This document shows positions 1 through 7,709 of a stretch of DNA of 10,000 bases, piece by piece; the stretch's first letter is position 1; each line of letters starts with the position of its first letter. Both the position numbers and the translations under genes were made by a program. Below the pieces are notes generated by a model, which ran no database searches, had not been told where the DNA came from, and saw only the letters and a program-made list of their open reading frames with translations. Source of the stretch: Flavobacterium sp. (GTDB lineage: Bacteria; Bacteroidota; Bacteroidia; Flavobacteriales; Flavobacteriaceae); the NCBI RefSeq assembly GCF_020217025.1, contig NZ_JAIWOF010000069.1, forward strand, positions 1-10,000. The letters run 5' to 3'.

Positions 1-2193
1 TTACTTCCTTACAAAGCTATTCCAGACAACAGAAAAAATTTCTTTGTTGATGGTGTAACTAAAATCAATACAATTTCATTAACAGGTGGTGATGAGAAAT
101 CAACTTATTTCTTCTCTGCTCAAAAATCTGATATTACAGGTATTACTCCTAAAGATGAATATGGTAAAAATAACTTTAGATTGAATGTGTCTAGACAAAT
201 GTCAAATAAATTTAAAGTTTCTACTGGTGTTTCATTCTTTACTGATAATTCAAATGTAGTAGGTGATGGTGGTTACCAAAGCAGACCAATTTTTTGGAAT
301 GTAATTAATACGCCAGCTAACGTGCCTTTAACATCTTACAAAGATTGGAGAAATAATAAATTTGCTACTCCAGAAGGATACTACAATCAATATTATCAAA
401 ATCCTTACATGATTATTGATATTGCTAGAGATAAAGTTACTTCTAACAGATTGTTAGGTAATGTTAAATTTACTTATGATTTCAATAAATGGTTTTCTGC
501 TTCTTACAGCTTAGCTGGAACTTATTTCAATTCTTATGCTAAAAACACAAGAGATGCAATTACTTATAATCCTGATTTAGCTCCAGGTAGAGTTGGTAGT
601 AATACTACAGCTTCTGTTGCTGAGGCTACAACTAGTAATAGAAGAATTAATTCGGATTTATTATTGACTTTCAAAAAAGAAATTACTAAAGACTTAAAAG
701 GAACTTTAATTTTAGGTAATGCACTTTTTGATTATAAAGAGAATAATTTAAATGTTGCGGGTTCAAACCTGTTCTTACCTGAATTATACAATCCTTCAGT
801 TAGAACTGGAGAATTAACAGGTGGTTCTAGCGAATTTAGAGAAAGAAGAATTGGTTGGTTTGCTGACTTAACACTTGATATTTCTAACTACTTATCATTA
901 AATGGTGCTTACAGAATCGATCAAGCTTCTACATTGCCAATTAATAATAACAAATTTGATTTTTACACTTTTGGTGCTTCATTATCAATGTTAGATGCAA
1001 TTCCTTCATTAAAAAGCGATACATTTAACTTTTGGAAACTTAGTGCGAGTTATTCTAAAACTGGATACCAACCATCTATTGGTTTTATTAATGAATTATA
1101 TTCAGTTCCGACAGGGTTTCCTTTTGGTTCAACAGTTGGTTTAGCAACTCCTACAACAGGTGCTTCTACAAACTTTACTCCTTCATTTACTAAATCATAT
1201 GAGTTTGGTACTGAATTAGAGTTTTTCAGCAAAAGATTAAGTGTTAAAGCTAATTACTTTAATACTACAACTGATAATGAGTTCTTAAATGCTTCTACAT
1301 CTTCAGCTTCTGGTATTAATGCTTTAAGATTAAATGCTGGTTCTATGGAAAGTAAAGGTTTTGAACTTGATTTAAATGCATCAATTATCAGAAAAGAAAA
1401 CTTTGAATGGAAAGTTGGTGTTAACGCTTCTAAAATTAAATCTGAGGTTTTATCATTGTCTGATGGTGCTACAAGATTACAAACAGGTTTAGCTGCAGCT
1501 GATGTTGGGGTTTATGCTCAAGTTGGTGAATCTTTCCCATCTTTATATGGAACTGCTTACACAAGAGATGATGAAGGTCATATCATGTTGAATGCTAATG
1601 GTGATCCAATCGTAAGTTCAGAATTAAAATACTTAGGAACTACAACTCCTACTTTAATTATGGGCTTCAATACATCTGTTAGATACAAACAATTTACATT
1701 ATCTGCAGTTGCTGATTACAAAACAGGTCATAAATATTACAACAACTTAGTTGATGCATTAGAATTTACAGGTTCTACTCTTCATAGTGCTTCTGCTGGT
1801 AGAGAGCCTTTTGTATTCCCTAATTCAGTTTATGAATATACTCCTGGAGTATGGTCTGAAAATACTAATATTACTACATCTGATGGTGGTTATAATTTCT
1901 GGACAAACACATATAATGCTATTAAAGAAAACTATGTGGTTGATGCTACTACTTTAAAATTAAGAGAGGTTGCTTTAAACTATGATTTACCTTCTAAATA
2001 TTTAGATAAAACGTTTATTAAAGGTATTTCTTTTGGTCTTGTTGCTAGAAACATTATTATGTTAAGATCTGCTCAAAACAAATATACAGATCCAGAATTT
2101 ACTACAGATTCTCAACAAGTAACAGGTTTTGGTACACAAAATCAGTTGCCTCCAACAGCATCTTATGGTTTCAAAATGGATGTTAAATTTTAA
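1..2193 (+). CDS. SusC/RagA-family TonB-linked outer membrane protein, 5' partial
   Basis: This is the C-terminal 730 residues of a SusC-type TonB-dependent channel, which imports glycans, peptides or other large nutrients across the outer membrane using TonB energy. The frame is open from base 1, so the first in-frame start-like codon (TTG at 181) is internal. Family members are usually about 1000 residues, so the signal peptide, carboxypeptidase-like domain, TonB box and most or all of the plug lie upstream. The visible part is barrel: alternating aromatic and polar strands, an early SLTGGDEKSTYFFSAQ segment typical of the family, the conserved stretch at 1942-1992 (DATTLKLREVALNYDLP), then VARNI and YTDPEF. 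It ends in phenylalanine, as outer-membrane barrels do. The SusD partner follows after 12 bases, which supports the assignment. The substrate cannot be told from this part. Gly and Ala codons are mostly GGT and GCT, consistent with high expression. Confidence 0.95.
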   Translation, partial: LLPYKAIPDNRKNFFVDGVTKINTISLTGGDEKSTYFFSAQKSDITGITPKDEYGKNNFRLNVSRQMSNKFKVSTGVSFFTDNSNVVGDGGYQSRPIFWNVINTPANVPLTSYKDWRNNKFATPEGYYNQYYQNPYMIIDIARDKVTSNRLLGNVKFTYDFNKWFSASYSLAGTYFNSYAKNTRDAITYNPDLAPGRVGSNTTASVAEATTSNRRINSDLLLTFKKEITKDLKGTLILGNALFDYKENNLNVAGSNLFLPELYNPSVRTGELTGGSSEFRERRIGWFADLTLDISNYLSLNGAYRIDQASTLPINNNKFDFYTFGASLSMLDAIPSLKSDTFNFWKLSASYSKTGYQPSIGFINELYSVPTGFPFGSTVGLATPTTGASTNFTPSFTKSYEFGTELEFFSKRLSVKANYFNTTTDNEFLNASTSSASGINALRLNAGSMESKGFELDLNASIIRKENFEWKVGVNASKIKSEVLSLSDGATRLQTGLAAADVGVYAQVGESFPSLYGTAYTRDDEGHIMLNANGDPIVSSELKYLGTTTPTLIMGFNTSVRYKQFTLSAVADYKTGHKYYNNLVDALEFTGSTLHSASAGREPFVFPNSVYEYTPGVWSENTNITTSDGGYNFWTNTYNAIKENYVVDATTLKLREVALNYDLPSKYLDKTFIKGISFGLVARNIIMLRSAQNKYTDPEFTTDSQQVTGFGTQNQLPPTASYGFKMDVKF

Positions 2194-2205
2194 TAAAAAA
2201 GAGAT

Positions 2206-3672
2206 ATGAAAAGACTAAATAAATTTTTAATTGCACTTTTTGTTGTGGGTTTTGCCACTTCATGTAGTGATGATTATTTTGACGTAAATGACAGTGTGAA
2301 TAATCCTGTTTCATCTACGCCTGCTCTATCATTACCTGTAGCTCAAAAGTTTACTGTTGATGTTTTACAAGGTGATTATAATTCAATGAATACTTTAGGT
2401 AATTTATGGGCATATTCATGGGCTGCTGGTTCTAACTATGCTTATTTTACTGACGAAACAAATTATGTTGTAACAAGTAGTTTCAGAACTGGAACTTTTA
2501 CAACTGTTTACACTCGTCCTTTAAGTAATTATGAAATTATTATTAAAAATACGGATGTAAAAAATTCTAATTATGTAGCTATTGCTAAAATTATGAAAGC
2601 ATTCCATTTTCAATATTTAGTTGATGCTTATGGTGATGTTCCATATTCAGAAGCTTTACAAGGATCTGCGAATACTACTCCTGCTTATGATAATGCTAAT
2701 GATATTTATGATAATTTGATCGTTTTGTTAACTGAAGCACAAGATTTAATTGCTAATCCTGATGCTACTGCAATTACTCCTTCAGCTAATCAAGATATTA
2801 TGTTGCATGGTGATATGGCTATGTGGGCTAAATTTGCTAACACTATCAAATTAAGAATCTTATTAAGACAAAGTGAAAAAGCTGGCTTGGTTTCTCAAGC
2901 TGATTTTGATGCTGCAGTAAATAATGGTATTGGTTTCTTAAATGCTGGTGAAGATGTTTTATGTAATCCAGGTTATGTTAATGAAACTAACAAACAAAAT
3001 CCTTACTGGGGTGCTTTTGGTAAAACTGTAGCAGGTGACCCTGCTGCTAATGCTGAGGCAACTAGAGCAACAAATTACGCAATTTCTAAATTGTCTGTTG
3101 ACCCAAGAAAAGCTAGAATTTTCAAACCAGTTGGGACTACTACTAACTTCGCTGGTATCGCTCAAAATGATACTTTTGGTCCTGCTTCTGCAAGTTTATC
3201 TGGTATTGGTCCTGGTATCTTATCTGGTGCTAACCAATCTGGTGTTATTATGTTATCTGCTGAAAGTTTGTTATTACAAGCGGAAGCTGCTTCTAAAGGA
3301 TATATTTCTGGTGACGCTGAAGCATTATACAATGCTGGAGTTCAAGCTTCATTTACTTATTTAGGTGCTGGTGACGCAACTGATTATTTAGCAAGTTATG
3401 CATTTCCAAATGACCCAGCTGTTAATTTAGAAGCTATTATTTACCAAAAATGGGTTGCCTTAATGGGAATCAATGGTTTTGAAAACTGGATTGAATATAG
3501 AAGAACTGGTTTCCCAGCGGATTTACCATATGCTCCTAATAACCTTTCTGGTGCTACAAGTATTCCTGTTAGATTGTTATATCCTTCTTCTGAATATGCT
3601 GCTAACCCAGATAATGTTCCTGCGCAAACTTCAGGAGATGCATTTACATCTAAGGTTTTTTGGCAGAATTAA
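2206..3672 (+). CDS. SusD/RagB-family nutrient-binding outer membrane lipoprotein (SusD-like_2 type)
   Basis: This is the surface lipoprotein that pairs with the upstream SusC channel, binding substrate and closing over the barrel as a lid. The 488-residue length is normal. Residues 1-19 form a lipoprotein signal peptide with lipobox ATSC (Cys20). The following SDDYF closely resembles the acidic lipoprotein export signal described in Flavobacterium, so surface exposure is expected. Recognisable helical TPR-like segments are MKAFHFQYLVDAYGDVPYSE (about 130-149), GDMAMWAKFANTIKLRILLR (202-221), LSAESLLLQAEAASKGY (350-366) and FENWIEYRRTGFP (425-437). These match the SusD-like_2 subgroup rather than classical starch SusD. 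The start is the ATG 12 bases after susC, behind an A-rich leader (AAAAAAGAG). The two genes must be cotranscribed. The ligand is unknown, and no glycan-binding residues can be assigned by eye. Confidence 0.94.
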   Translation: MKRLNKFLIALFVVGFATSCSDDYFDVNDSVNNPVSSTPALSLPVAQKFTVDVLQGDYNSMNTLGNLWAYSWAAGSNYAYFTDETNYVVTSSFRTGTFTTVYTRPLSNYEIIIKNTDVKNSNYVAIAKIMKAFHFQYLVDAYGDVPYSEALQGSANTTPAYDNANDIYDNLIVLLTEAQDLIANPDATAITPSANQDIMLHGDMAMWAKFANTIKLRILLRQSEKAGLVSQADFDAAVNNGIGFLNAGEDVLCNPGYVNETNKQNPYWGAFGKTVAGDPAANAEATRATNYAISKLSVDPRKARIFKPVGTTTNFAGIAQNDTFGPASASLSGIGPGILSGANQSGVIMLSAESLLLQAEAASKGYISGDAEALYNAGVQASFTYLGAGDATDYLASYAFPNDPAVNLEAIIYQKWVALMGINGFENWIEYRRTGFPADLPYAPNNLSGATSIPVRLLYPSSEYAANPDNVPAQTSGDAFTSKVFWQN

Positions 3673-3689
3673 CTTAAAAAAAATAGATT

Positions 3690-4595
3690 ATGAAAAAAAC
3701 ATTTAAAAATTTGGCTTGTTTGTTTATCGCAACTTTAGCTATCGTATCTTGTGATAGTGTTGGTGATGACAATGAATTAAATTATGGATCTGGTCCTTAT
3801 GTGGCTCAGTTTTCTACAGCTGCAAAAACAGGTTTCTTTTTAAAGGATGACAATGAAGTTTTTAACTTTGATATTCCTTTAGAACTAGTAGGAGGTAATG
3901 GTTTAGCAGTTGATTCAGATTTGAATTTAACTTTTGAAGTTAACACTGACTTGTCAACAGCAATTGAAGGTACTCATTTTACTTTTGCTACTTCAGCTAC
4001 TAATGCTGTTATTCCTGCAGGTAATAAATTTGCATCATTAAAAATTAATGTTGATTCTGCAACATTAGATGATCAAAATCCACCAGTTTTAGTATTAGAT
4101 TTATTATCTGCTACTGCTGATGGTGCAAATGTTGTTGTTTCTGGAAATAAAAACAGAATTACAATCACTTTACAAGGAACTTGTACTTCTGATTTAGCTG
4201 GTAATTATTCTGTTAGTACTACAAGATTAAGTCCTGCTGGTGGTCCTTATACTCGTACAGACGAGTTTATTGACGAGATTGGTGTAGGAACTTATAATAC
4301 TACTACTGTAGGTAATTATAAAGCAGTTGCTGATGCAACACTTACTGGTGTTTGGAATAACCTTGATGCATCTTTACCAGATGTTGGTTATGACTTCAAG
4401 GAAGTTTGTGGAAGAATTAGAGTGGAAGAGCAAAATTTAGCTCATGCTTATTCTAATATAATTCAACAAACAGATGCTCAGTATGCTTTAAGTACAGTAA
4501 ATGAAGCTACAGGAGTTCTTACAATTGAATATTCTATATTCTTTACTAATAATACAGTAGAAAGACCTTTTAGAAGTGTTTATACACCACTTTAA
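3690..4595 (+). CDS. Predicted surface lipoprotein with Calx-beta-like N-terminal region, accessory to SusCD
   Basis: I do not recognise a characterised family for this 301-residue protein. It has a lipoprotein signal (residues 1-20, lipobox IVSC, Cys21) followed by DSVGDD, an acidic stretch suggesting export to the cell surface. Residues about 35-160 are beta-rich and resemble Calx-beta-like or DUF1735/DUF4843-type modules of Bacteroidota lipoproteins, with AIEGTHF, VIPAGN and a closing VLVLDLL strand. The C-terminal part (about 165-301) is a second beta-rich domain beginning SDLAGNY. It holds the only two cysteines of the mature protein other than Cys21, Cys165 and Cys240, which could form a disulfide. 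The gene starts 17 bases after susD and shares its GGT/GCT/TCT-rich codon use, so it belongs to the same operon. By position it is a SusE/SusF-like surface binding protein. That role is inferred, and no catalytic motif was seen. Confidence 0.85.
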   Translation: MKKTFKNLACLFIATLAIVSCDSVGDDNELNYGSGPYVAQFSTAAKTGFFLKDDNEVFNFDIPLELVGGNGLAVDSDLNLTFEVNTDLSTAIEGTHFTFATSATNAVIPAGNKFASLKINVDSATLDDQNPPVLVLDLLSATADGANVVVSGNKNRITITLQGTCTSDLAGNYSVSTTRLSPAGGPYTRTDEFIDEIGVGTYNTTTVGNYKAVADATLTGVWNNLDASLPDVGYDFKEVCGRIRVEEQNLAHAYSNIIQQTDAQYALSTVNEATGVLTIEYSIFFTNNTVERPFRSVYTPL

Positions 4596-4611
4596 TATTT
4601 AAAAAATATAT

Positions 4612-5637
4612 ATGATGAATAATAAATTTTTAAGATTTTTAGGGGTTGCAGCCATTCTTTCTTTATCTGTATCTTGTGATAAAGAAGAAGATGTAGACTC
4701 AATTGTGCAAGTTCACAAGCCTAACATGACAATCTCAGTAGCATCTGTTACTGATGCTGTTGAGGGAGATATAGTTCCTTTTACATTAACTTTTGATGAA
4801 CCAGTTGGTAAAGATTTTAATCTTTATATTTTAAGATTAAATGGAAGTACTGCATCTGATTTAGATTCAAGTGTTAGTGAATTATATCCTAATACAGCTT
4901 ATCAACAAGTTGTTGCTATTCCTGCTGGTACAACTACTTTTATTGGTGGTATCGAAATTGAATTAGACGACTTAAAAGAAGATACAGAGCAATTATTGTT
5001 AACTATTGGTGATACAAGAACTTATGATGTTAACTTTACTCCAGTAGACATTACGATTAATATTGATAATGTTGTATCTGAAGAGTTGAAATTAGATTTC
5101 CACTTTAACAAAACTTTCTATGGAAGTAATGGTTATTCAAATTCTTTATGTGAAATTGAAAGTGCTTTATCAGCTACAACTTATGATGTTGACTTTATAG
5201 TTTATGATGCTGCTACTGGTATTGATTTACCAATTTTTGATGCACAAACAGCAAATTGTGAGGAGTCTTTAACTATGAATATTAATGATTATGCTGACGG
5301 TATTTATGATATCACTGCATATTTATACACTAATGCTGATTTAGATTTAGCTGAGATTGCATTCCCACTTGTTGATGTTCCTGAATTTATGATTCCTATC
5401 ACTGTAGATTACATGAGATCTGGAGCTTTCAAAGGTTTATATACTCAAGAAGTTGCAAATCAATTTACATCTAACTCTCCAGTTGATTCTGAGAACTATG
5501 TTATGTCTGTTGAGGTTTACACTGATGCAGCTGATGGTGTTCGTAAATTTAGAATTTTAAATTCTGCTGGAAGTGTTTCTGCTGAAGGTAAAGCTAAAGC
5601 TAAGAAAACATACAAACATGTTAGAAGAAATAAATAA
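4612..5637 (+). CDS. Predicted surface lipoprotein with Calx-beta-like region and basic C-terminal tail
   Basis: The function of this last gene of the Sus-like operon is not recognised. It encodes 341 residues: a lipoprotein signal with lipobox SVSC (Cys22), then DKEEDVD, an acidic export-type sequence. Residues about 38-150 look Calx-beta-like (TDAVEGDIVPFTLTFDEPV, then AIPAGTTTFIGGIEIELDDL and KEDTEQLLLTI). A second beta-rich region, about 155-265, contains Cys180 and Cys216, a possible disulfide. Oddly, the otherwise acidic protein ends in a lysine/arginine-rich tail (residues 327-341, KAKAKKTYKHVRRNK). The ATG at 4612 is followed directly by a second ATG at 4615; either could be used, and the signal peptide is intact with both. 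The gene lies 16 bases after the previous one and just before a strong terminator. A role as a second substrate-binding surface lipoprotein is inferred from position. Confidence 0.84.
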   Translation: MMNNKFLRFLGVAAILSLSVSCDKEEDVDSIVQVHKPNMTISVASVTDAVEGDIVPFTLTFDEPVGKDFNLYILRLNGSTASDLDSSVSELYPNTAYQQVVAIPAGTTTFIGGIEIELDDLKEDTEQLLLTIGDTRTYDVNFTPVDITINIDNVVSEELKLDFHFNKTFYGSNGYSNSLCEIESALSATTYDVDFIVYDAATGIDLPIFDAQTANCEESLTMNINDYADGIYDITAYLYTNADLDLAEIAFPLVDVPEFMIPITVDYMRSGAFKGLYTQEVANQFTSNSPVDSENYVMSVEVYTDAADGVRKFRILNSAGSVSAEGKAKAKKTYKHVRRNK

Positions 5638-5651
5638 TTCTTATTTTTCTT

Positions 5652-5685
5652 AAAAAAGGGACTACAGAAATGTAGTCCTTTTTTT
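5652..5685 (+). terminator. Intrinsic terminator closing the Sus-like operon
   Basis: The arm AAAAAAGGGACTACA (5652-5666) pairs with TGTAGTCCTTTTTTT (5671-5685) around a GAAA tetraloop. This gives nine pairs (one G-T) in the core plus six A-T pairs formed by the flanking A and T tracts. It begins 15 bases after the stop of the last lipoprotein gene. Its symmetrical A and T tracts mean it could also stop transcription from the other strand. Confidence 0.93.
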
Positions 5686-5702
5686 ATTCCCTATTTTCTC
5701 AT

Positions 5703-5710
5703 TACATTTG
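5703..5710 (+). promoter_or_regulatory. Candidate -7 promoter box (TACATTTG) of the porin gene
   Basis: TACATTTG fits the Bacteroidota -7 consensus TAnnTTTG exactly. It lies between the operon terminator and the porin ATG at 5727. No matching TTG -33 element was found at the usual distance; the upstream sequence there is T-rich terminator tail. Transcription would start only about 10 bases before the ATG, so the leader would be very short. This is a candidate only. Confidence 0.5.
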
Positions 5711-5726
5711 CTGATATTTTTATATA

Positions 5727-7622
5727 ATGAAGAATTATCTATCAATTTTCTTATTTTTTGTTTCTTGCTTTATTTTCTCTCAAGTTCAAGATGACACTAA
5801 TTTATCTAATGATCTAGTTAAGGGGAAAGAAGTAAAACCATCCATAAATCTCTATAAAATTTATACTTTAGAGAAAGATACTACTTTTGCTGACACTTCA
5901 ATGTCACTAAAGAATGAGTATAAATACAATTACTTAAGAAAAGATATTTTTGGGTTATTGCCTTTTGCCAATGAAGGACATACTTATAATACTCTAAATT
6001 TCAGTTTAGTGCATAAAAGTATTTCACCATCTTTTGGTTTTACTGCCAAACATTTTAATTTTTTAGAAGCACGTGATATTAAATATTATTCTGTTCCAAC
6101 GCCTTTTACAGAATTATACTATAAAACTGTTATGGAGCAGGGACAGTCTTTAGATGCTTTTTTGACTATTAATACTAAACCTAATCTCAATTTTTCAATT
6201 GCTTACAAAGGATTGCGTTCTAATGGTAAATACATAAACAATATCTCGAGTACAGGAAATTTTAGATTTACGACTAGTTATTTTACAAAAGATAAGCGGT
6301 ATTTTTTAAATGCTCATTTCACAGCTCAAGATATTTCGAATCAAGAAAATGGAGGAATTGTTAATACTGGTTTATTTGAATCTAGTGCAGATCCCTATAA
6401 TGAGCGTGATCGTTTAGATGTTTATTTTCGAGATGCTACTTCTCTTTTAAAAGGGAATCGTATTTTTATTGATCATACTTTTAAATTGAATAAAAACAAT
6501 CCCAATAGTTTAATTTTCACCCATCAATTTAATTATCAATACAAGTTTTTCGAGTTTACTCAGCCCACAATTAGCAATCGTTTTGGAGCGTCTTTTTCAA
6601 ATAATATAAACAACAAGACGCGTTATAACAATATGTATAATAAAGTAGGTGTTGGTTATAAAACTAAAAATTTTGGTGATTTAGAATTTTTTATTGATGA
6701 CACTAATTATAACTATTATTACAATAGTGTTGTGTATGATAATTCGGGAAATATTCTTGTGCCAAATTCCATTTCGGATCGAATTAATATGGTTGGAGGA
6801 AACTACACGTATTTTGCAAAGAAATTGATTGCCAAATTAGAAATATCCCAAGCAATTACAAATCAATCCATTTCCAATATTGAAGCTACAGCAAAATACA
6901 CAGTCAATTCTGATTATAAATTTGAATTTCAGTACCAAAAACTAAACAGTTTACCAAATTTGAATTTCTCTTTGTATCAAAGTCGTTATATAGATTACAA
7001 TTGGGCTAACAATTTCAAGAATGAAAAACTAAATCAGTTTTCTTTTTCTGCTTTGACAAAATGGTTAAATGCTGGTATACAATATAAAGTCTTAAATGAT
7101 CATTTGTATTTTGATAATAATACAAATGATATAACAAAACTTACTGTTAAACCTGTTCAATACGATAAAACAATTAATTATTTATCAATAAACGCAAACA
7201 AAGAGATTAAGTTTTGGAAGTTTGGTTTAGATGTGACCCTTTTATATCAAAAAGTTGATCAATCTTCAGAAATTGTAAATGTTCCCGAATTAACTACAAG
7301 AAGTACATTGTACTTCTCTGATCATGTTTTCAAAAAGGCGATGCTTTTGCAAACTGGAGTTACTTTTCAATATTTTTCTGAATATTTTGCAAACGATTAT
7401 AATCCTTTAATTGGTGAGTTTTACGTTCAAAACGAGAAGAAAATAGGAAACTTTCCAATGTTTGATTTCTTTGTGAATGCAAGAATTAAACAAACACGTA
7501 TTTACTTAAAAGCGGAACATTTCAACTCTGCAATGACAGGTTACAACTTCTATTCGGCGCCAAATTATCCGTATCGCGACTTCATGGTTCGTTTTGGTTT
7601 AGAATGGAATTTCTTTAAATAG
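5727..7622 (+). CDS. Putative porin, Bacteroidota Porin_10-type outer membrane beta-barrel
   Basis: This 631-residue protein is predicted to be an outer-membrane barrel. Residues 1-18 or 1-19 form a Sec signal peptide (hydrophobic FLFFVSCFIFS, then QVQDD). Cys14 sits inside the hydrophobic core and is not a convincing lipobox. After a short polar linker, the segment KDIFGLLPFANEGHTYN (72-88) begins a region typical of the Bacteroidota 'putative porin' family. It continues with PSFGFTAKHFNFLEA and many Asn/Tyr/Phe-rich alternating strands to the end, where FGLEWNFFK forms the last strand. Length matches the family. There is no plug or TonB box, so it is not a TonB receptor. The family is widespread but poorly characterised, and pore activity is assumed from fold rather than shown. 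The gene stands alone, 89 bases after the Sus-like operon and separated from it by a terminator. It uses a more mixed codon set than that operon. Confidence 0.86.
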   Translation: MKNYLSIFLFFVSCFIFSQVQDDTNLSNDLVKGKEVKPSINLYKIYTLEKDTTFADTSMSLKNEYKYNYLRKDIFGLLPFANEGHTYNTLNFSLVHKSISPSFGFTAKHFNFLEARDIKYYSVPTPFTELYYKTVMEQGQSLDAFLTINTKPNLNFSIAYKGLRSNGKYINNISSTGNFRFTTSYFTKDKRYFLNAHFTAQDISNQENGGIVNTGLFESSADPYNERDRLDVYFRDATSLLKGNRIFIDHTFKLNKNNPNSLIFTHQFNYQYKFFEFTQPTISNRFGASFSNNINNKTRYNNMYNKVGVGYKTKNFGDLEFFIDDTNYNYYYNSVVYDNSGNILVPNSISDRINMVGGNYTYFAKKLIAKLEISQAITNQSISNIEATAKYTVNSDYKFEFQYQKLNSLPNLNFSLYQSRYIDYNWANNFKNEKLNQFSFSALTKWLNAGIQYKVLNDHLYFDNNTNDITKLTVKPVQYDKTINYLSINANKEIKFWKFGLDVTLLYQKVDQSSEIVNVPELTTRSTLYFSDHVFKKAMLLQTGVTFQYFSEYFANDYNPLIGEFYVQNEKKIGNFPMFDFFVNARIKQTRIYLKAEHFNSAMTGYNFYSAPNYPYRDFMVRFGLEWNFFK

Positions 7623-7655
7623 AGTTTTGTACTCAATTCCTAATTTTTAGTGGGT

Positions 7656-7687
7656 TTGCTTTTTTTGCAAAATTCACACTATCTTTG
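7656..7687 (+). promoter_or_regulatory. Promoter of the PLP/CBS-domain enzyme gene
   Basis: TTG at 7656-7658 and TATCTTTG at 7680-7687 match the Bacteroidota -33 (TTG) and -7 (TAnnTTTG) elements, with a spacing of 21 bases, within the usual range. Transcription would start near 7693, giving a leader of about 15-20 bases before the ATG at 7710. The promoter overlaps the upstream in-frame extension of the reading frame, which argues that translation does not begin at GTG 7650. Confidence 0.7.
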
Positions 7688-7693
7688 CAAAAT
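7664..7693. repeat. Pair of direct repeats TTTGCAAAAT, 20 bases apart, in the promoter
   Basis: TTTGCAAAAT occurs at 7664-7673 and again at 7684-7693, with starts 20 bases apart, about two helical turns. Each copy contains the perfect palindrome TTTGCAAA. The second copy overlaps the end of the -7 box and the first lies in the spacer. They could be operator half-sites for a regulator binding one face of the helix. The second copy may instead be just an extended -7 box, so a regulatory role is only a suggestion. Confidence 0.4.
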
Positions 7694-7709
7694 ATTACAA
7701 ATATCACAA

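Noticed and set aside
1050..1232. Antisense open frame inside the SusC-like gene
   Set aside because: It is short, has no recognisable signal or motif, and lies fully opposite a well-supported barrel region.
3035..3706. Open + strand frames overlapping the SusD-like gene (3035-3364 and 3473-3706)
   Set aside because: They are leucine-rich out-of-frame translations. The SusD-like frame is continuous and carries its family motifs throughout, so there is no frameshift and no overlapping gene.
5727..5790. Possible lipobox at Cys14 of the porin signal peptide
   Set aside because: Hydrophobic residues continue after the cysteine and the -3 residue is Phe; a normal Sec cleavage near FSQ fits better.
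7622..7634. Short hairpin GAGT/ACTC after the porin stop codon
   Set aside because: Only four base pairs with no directly following T tract; too weak for a terminator call.
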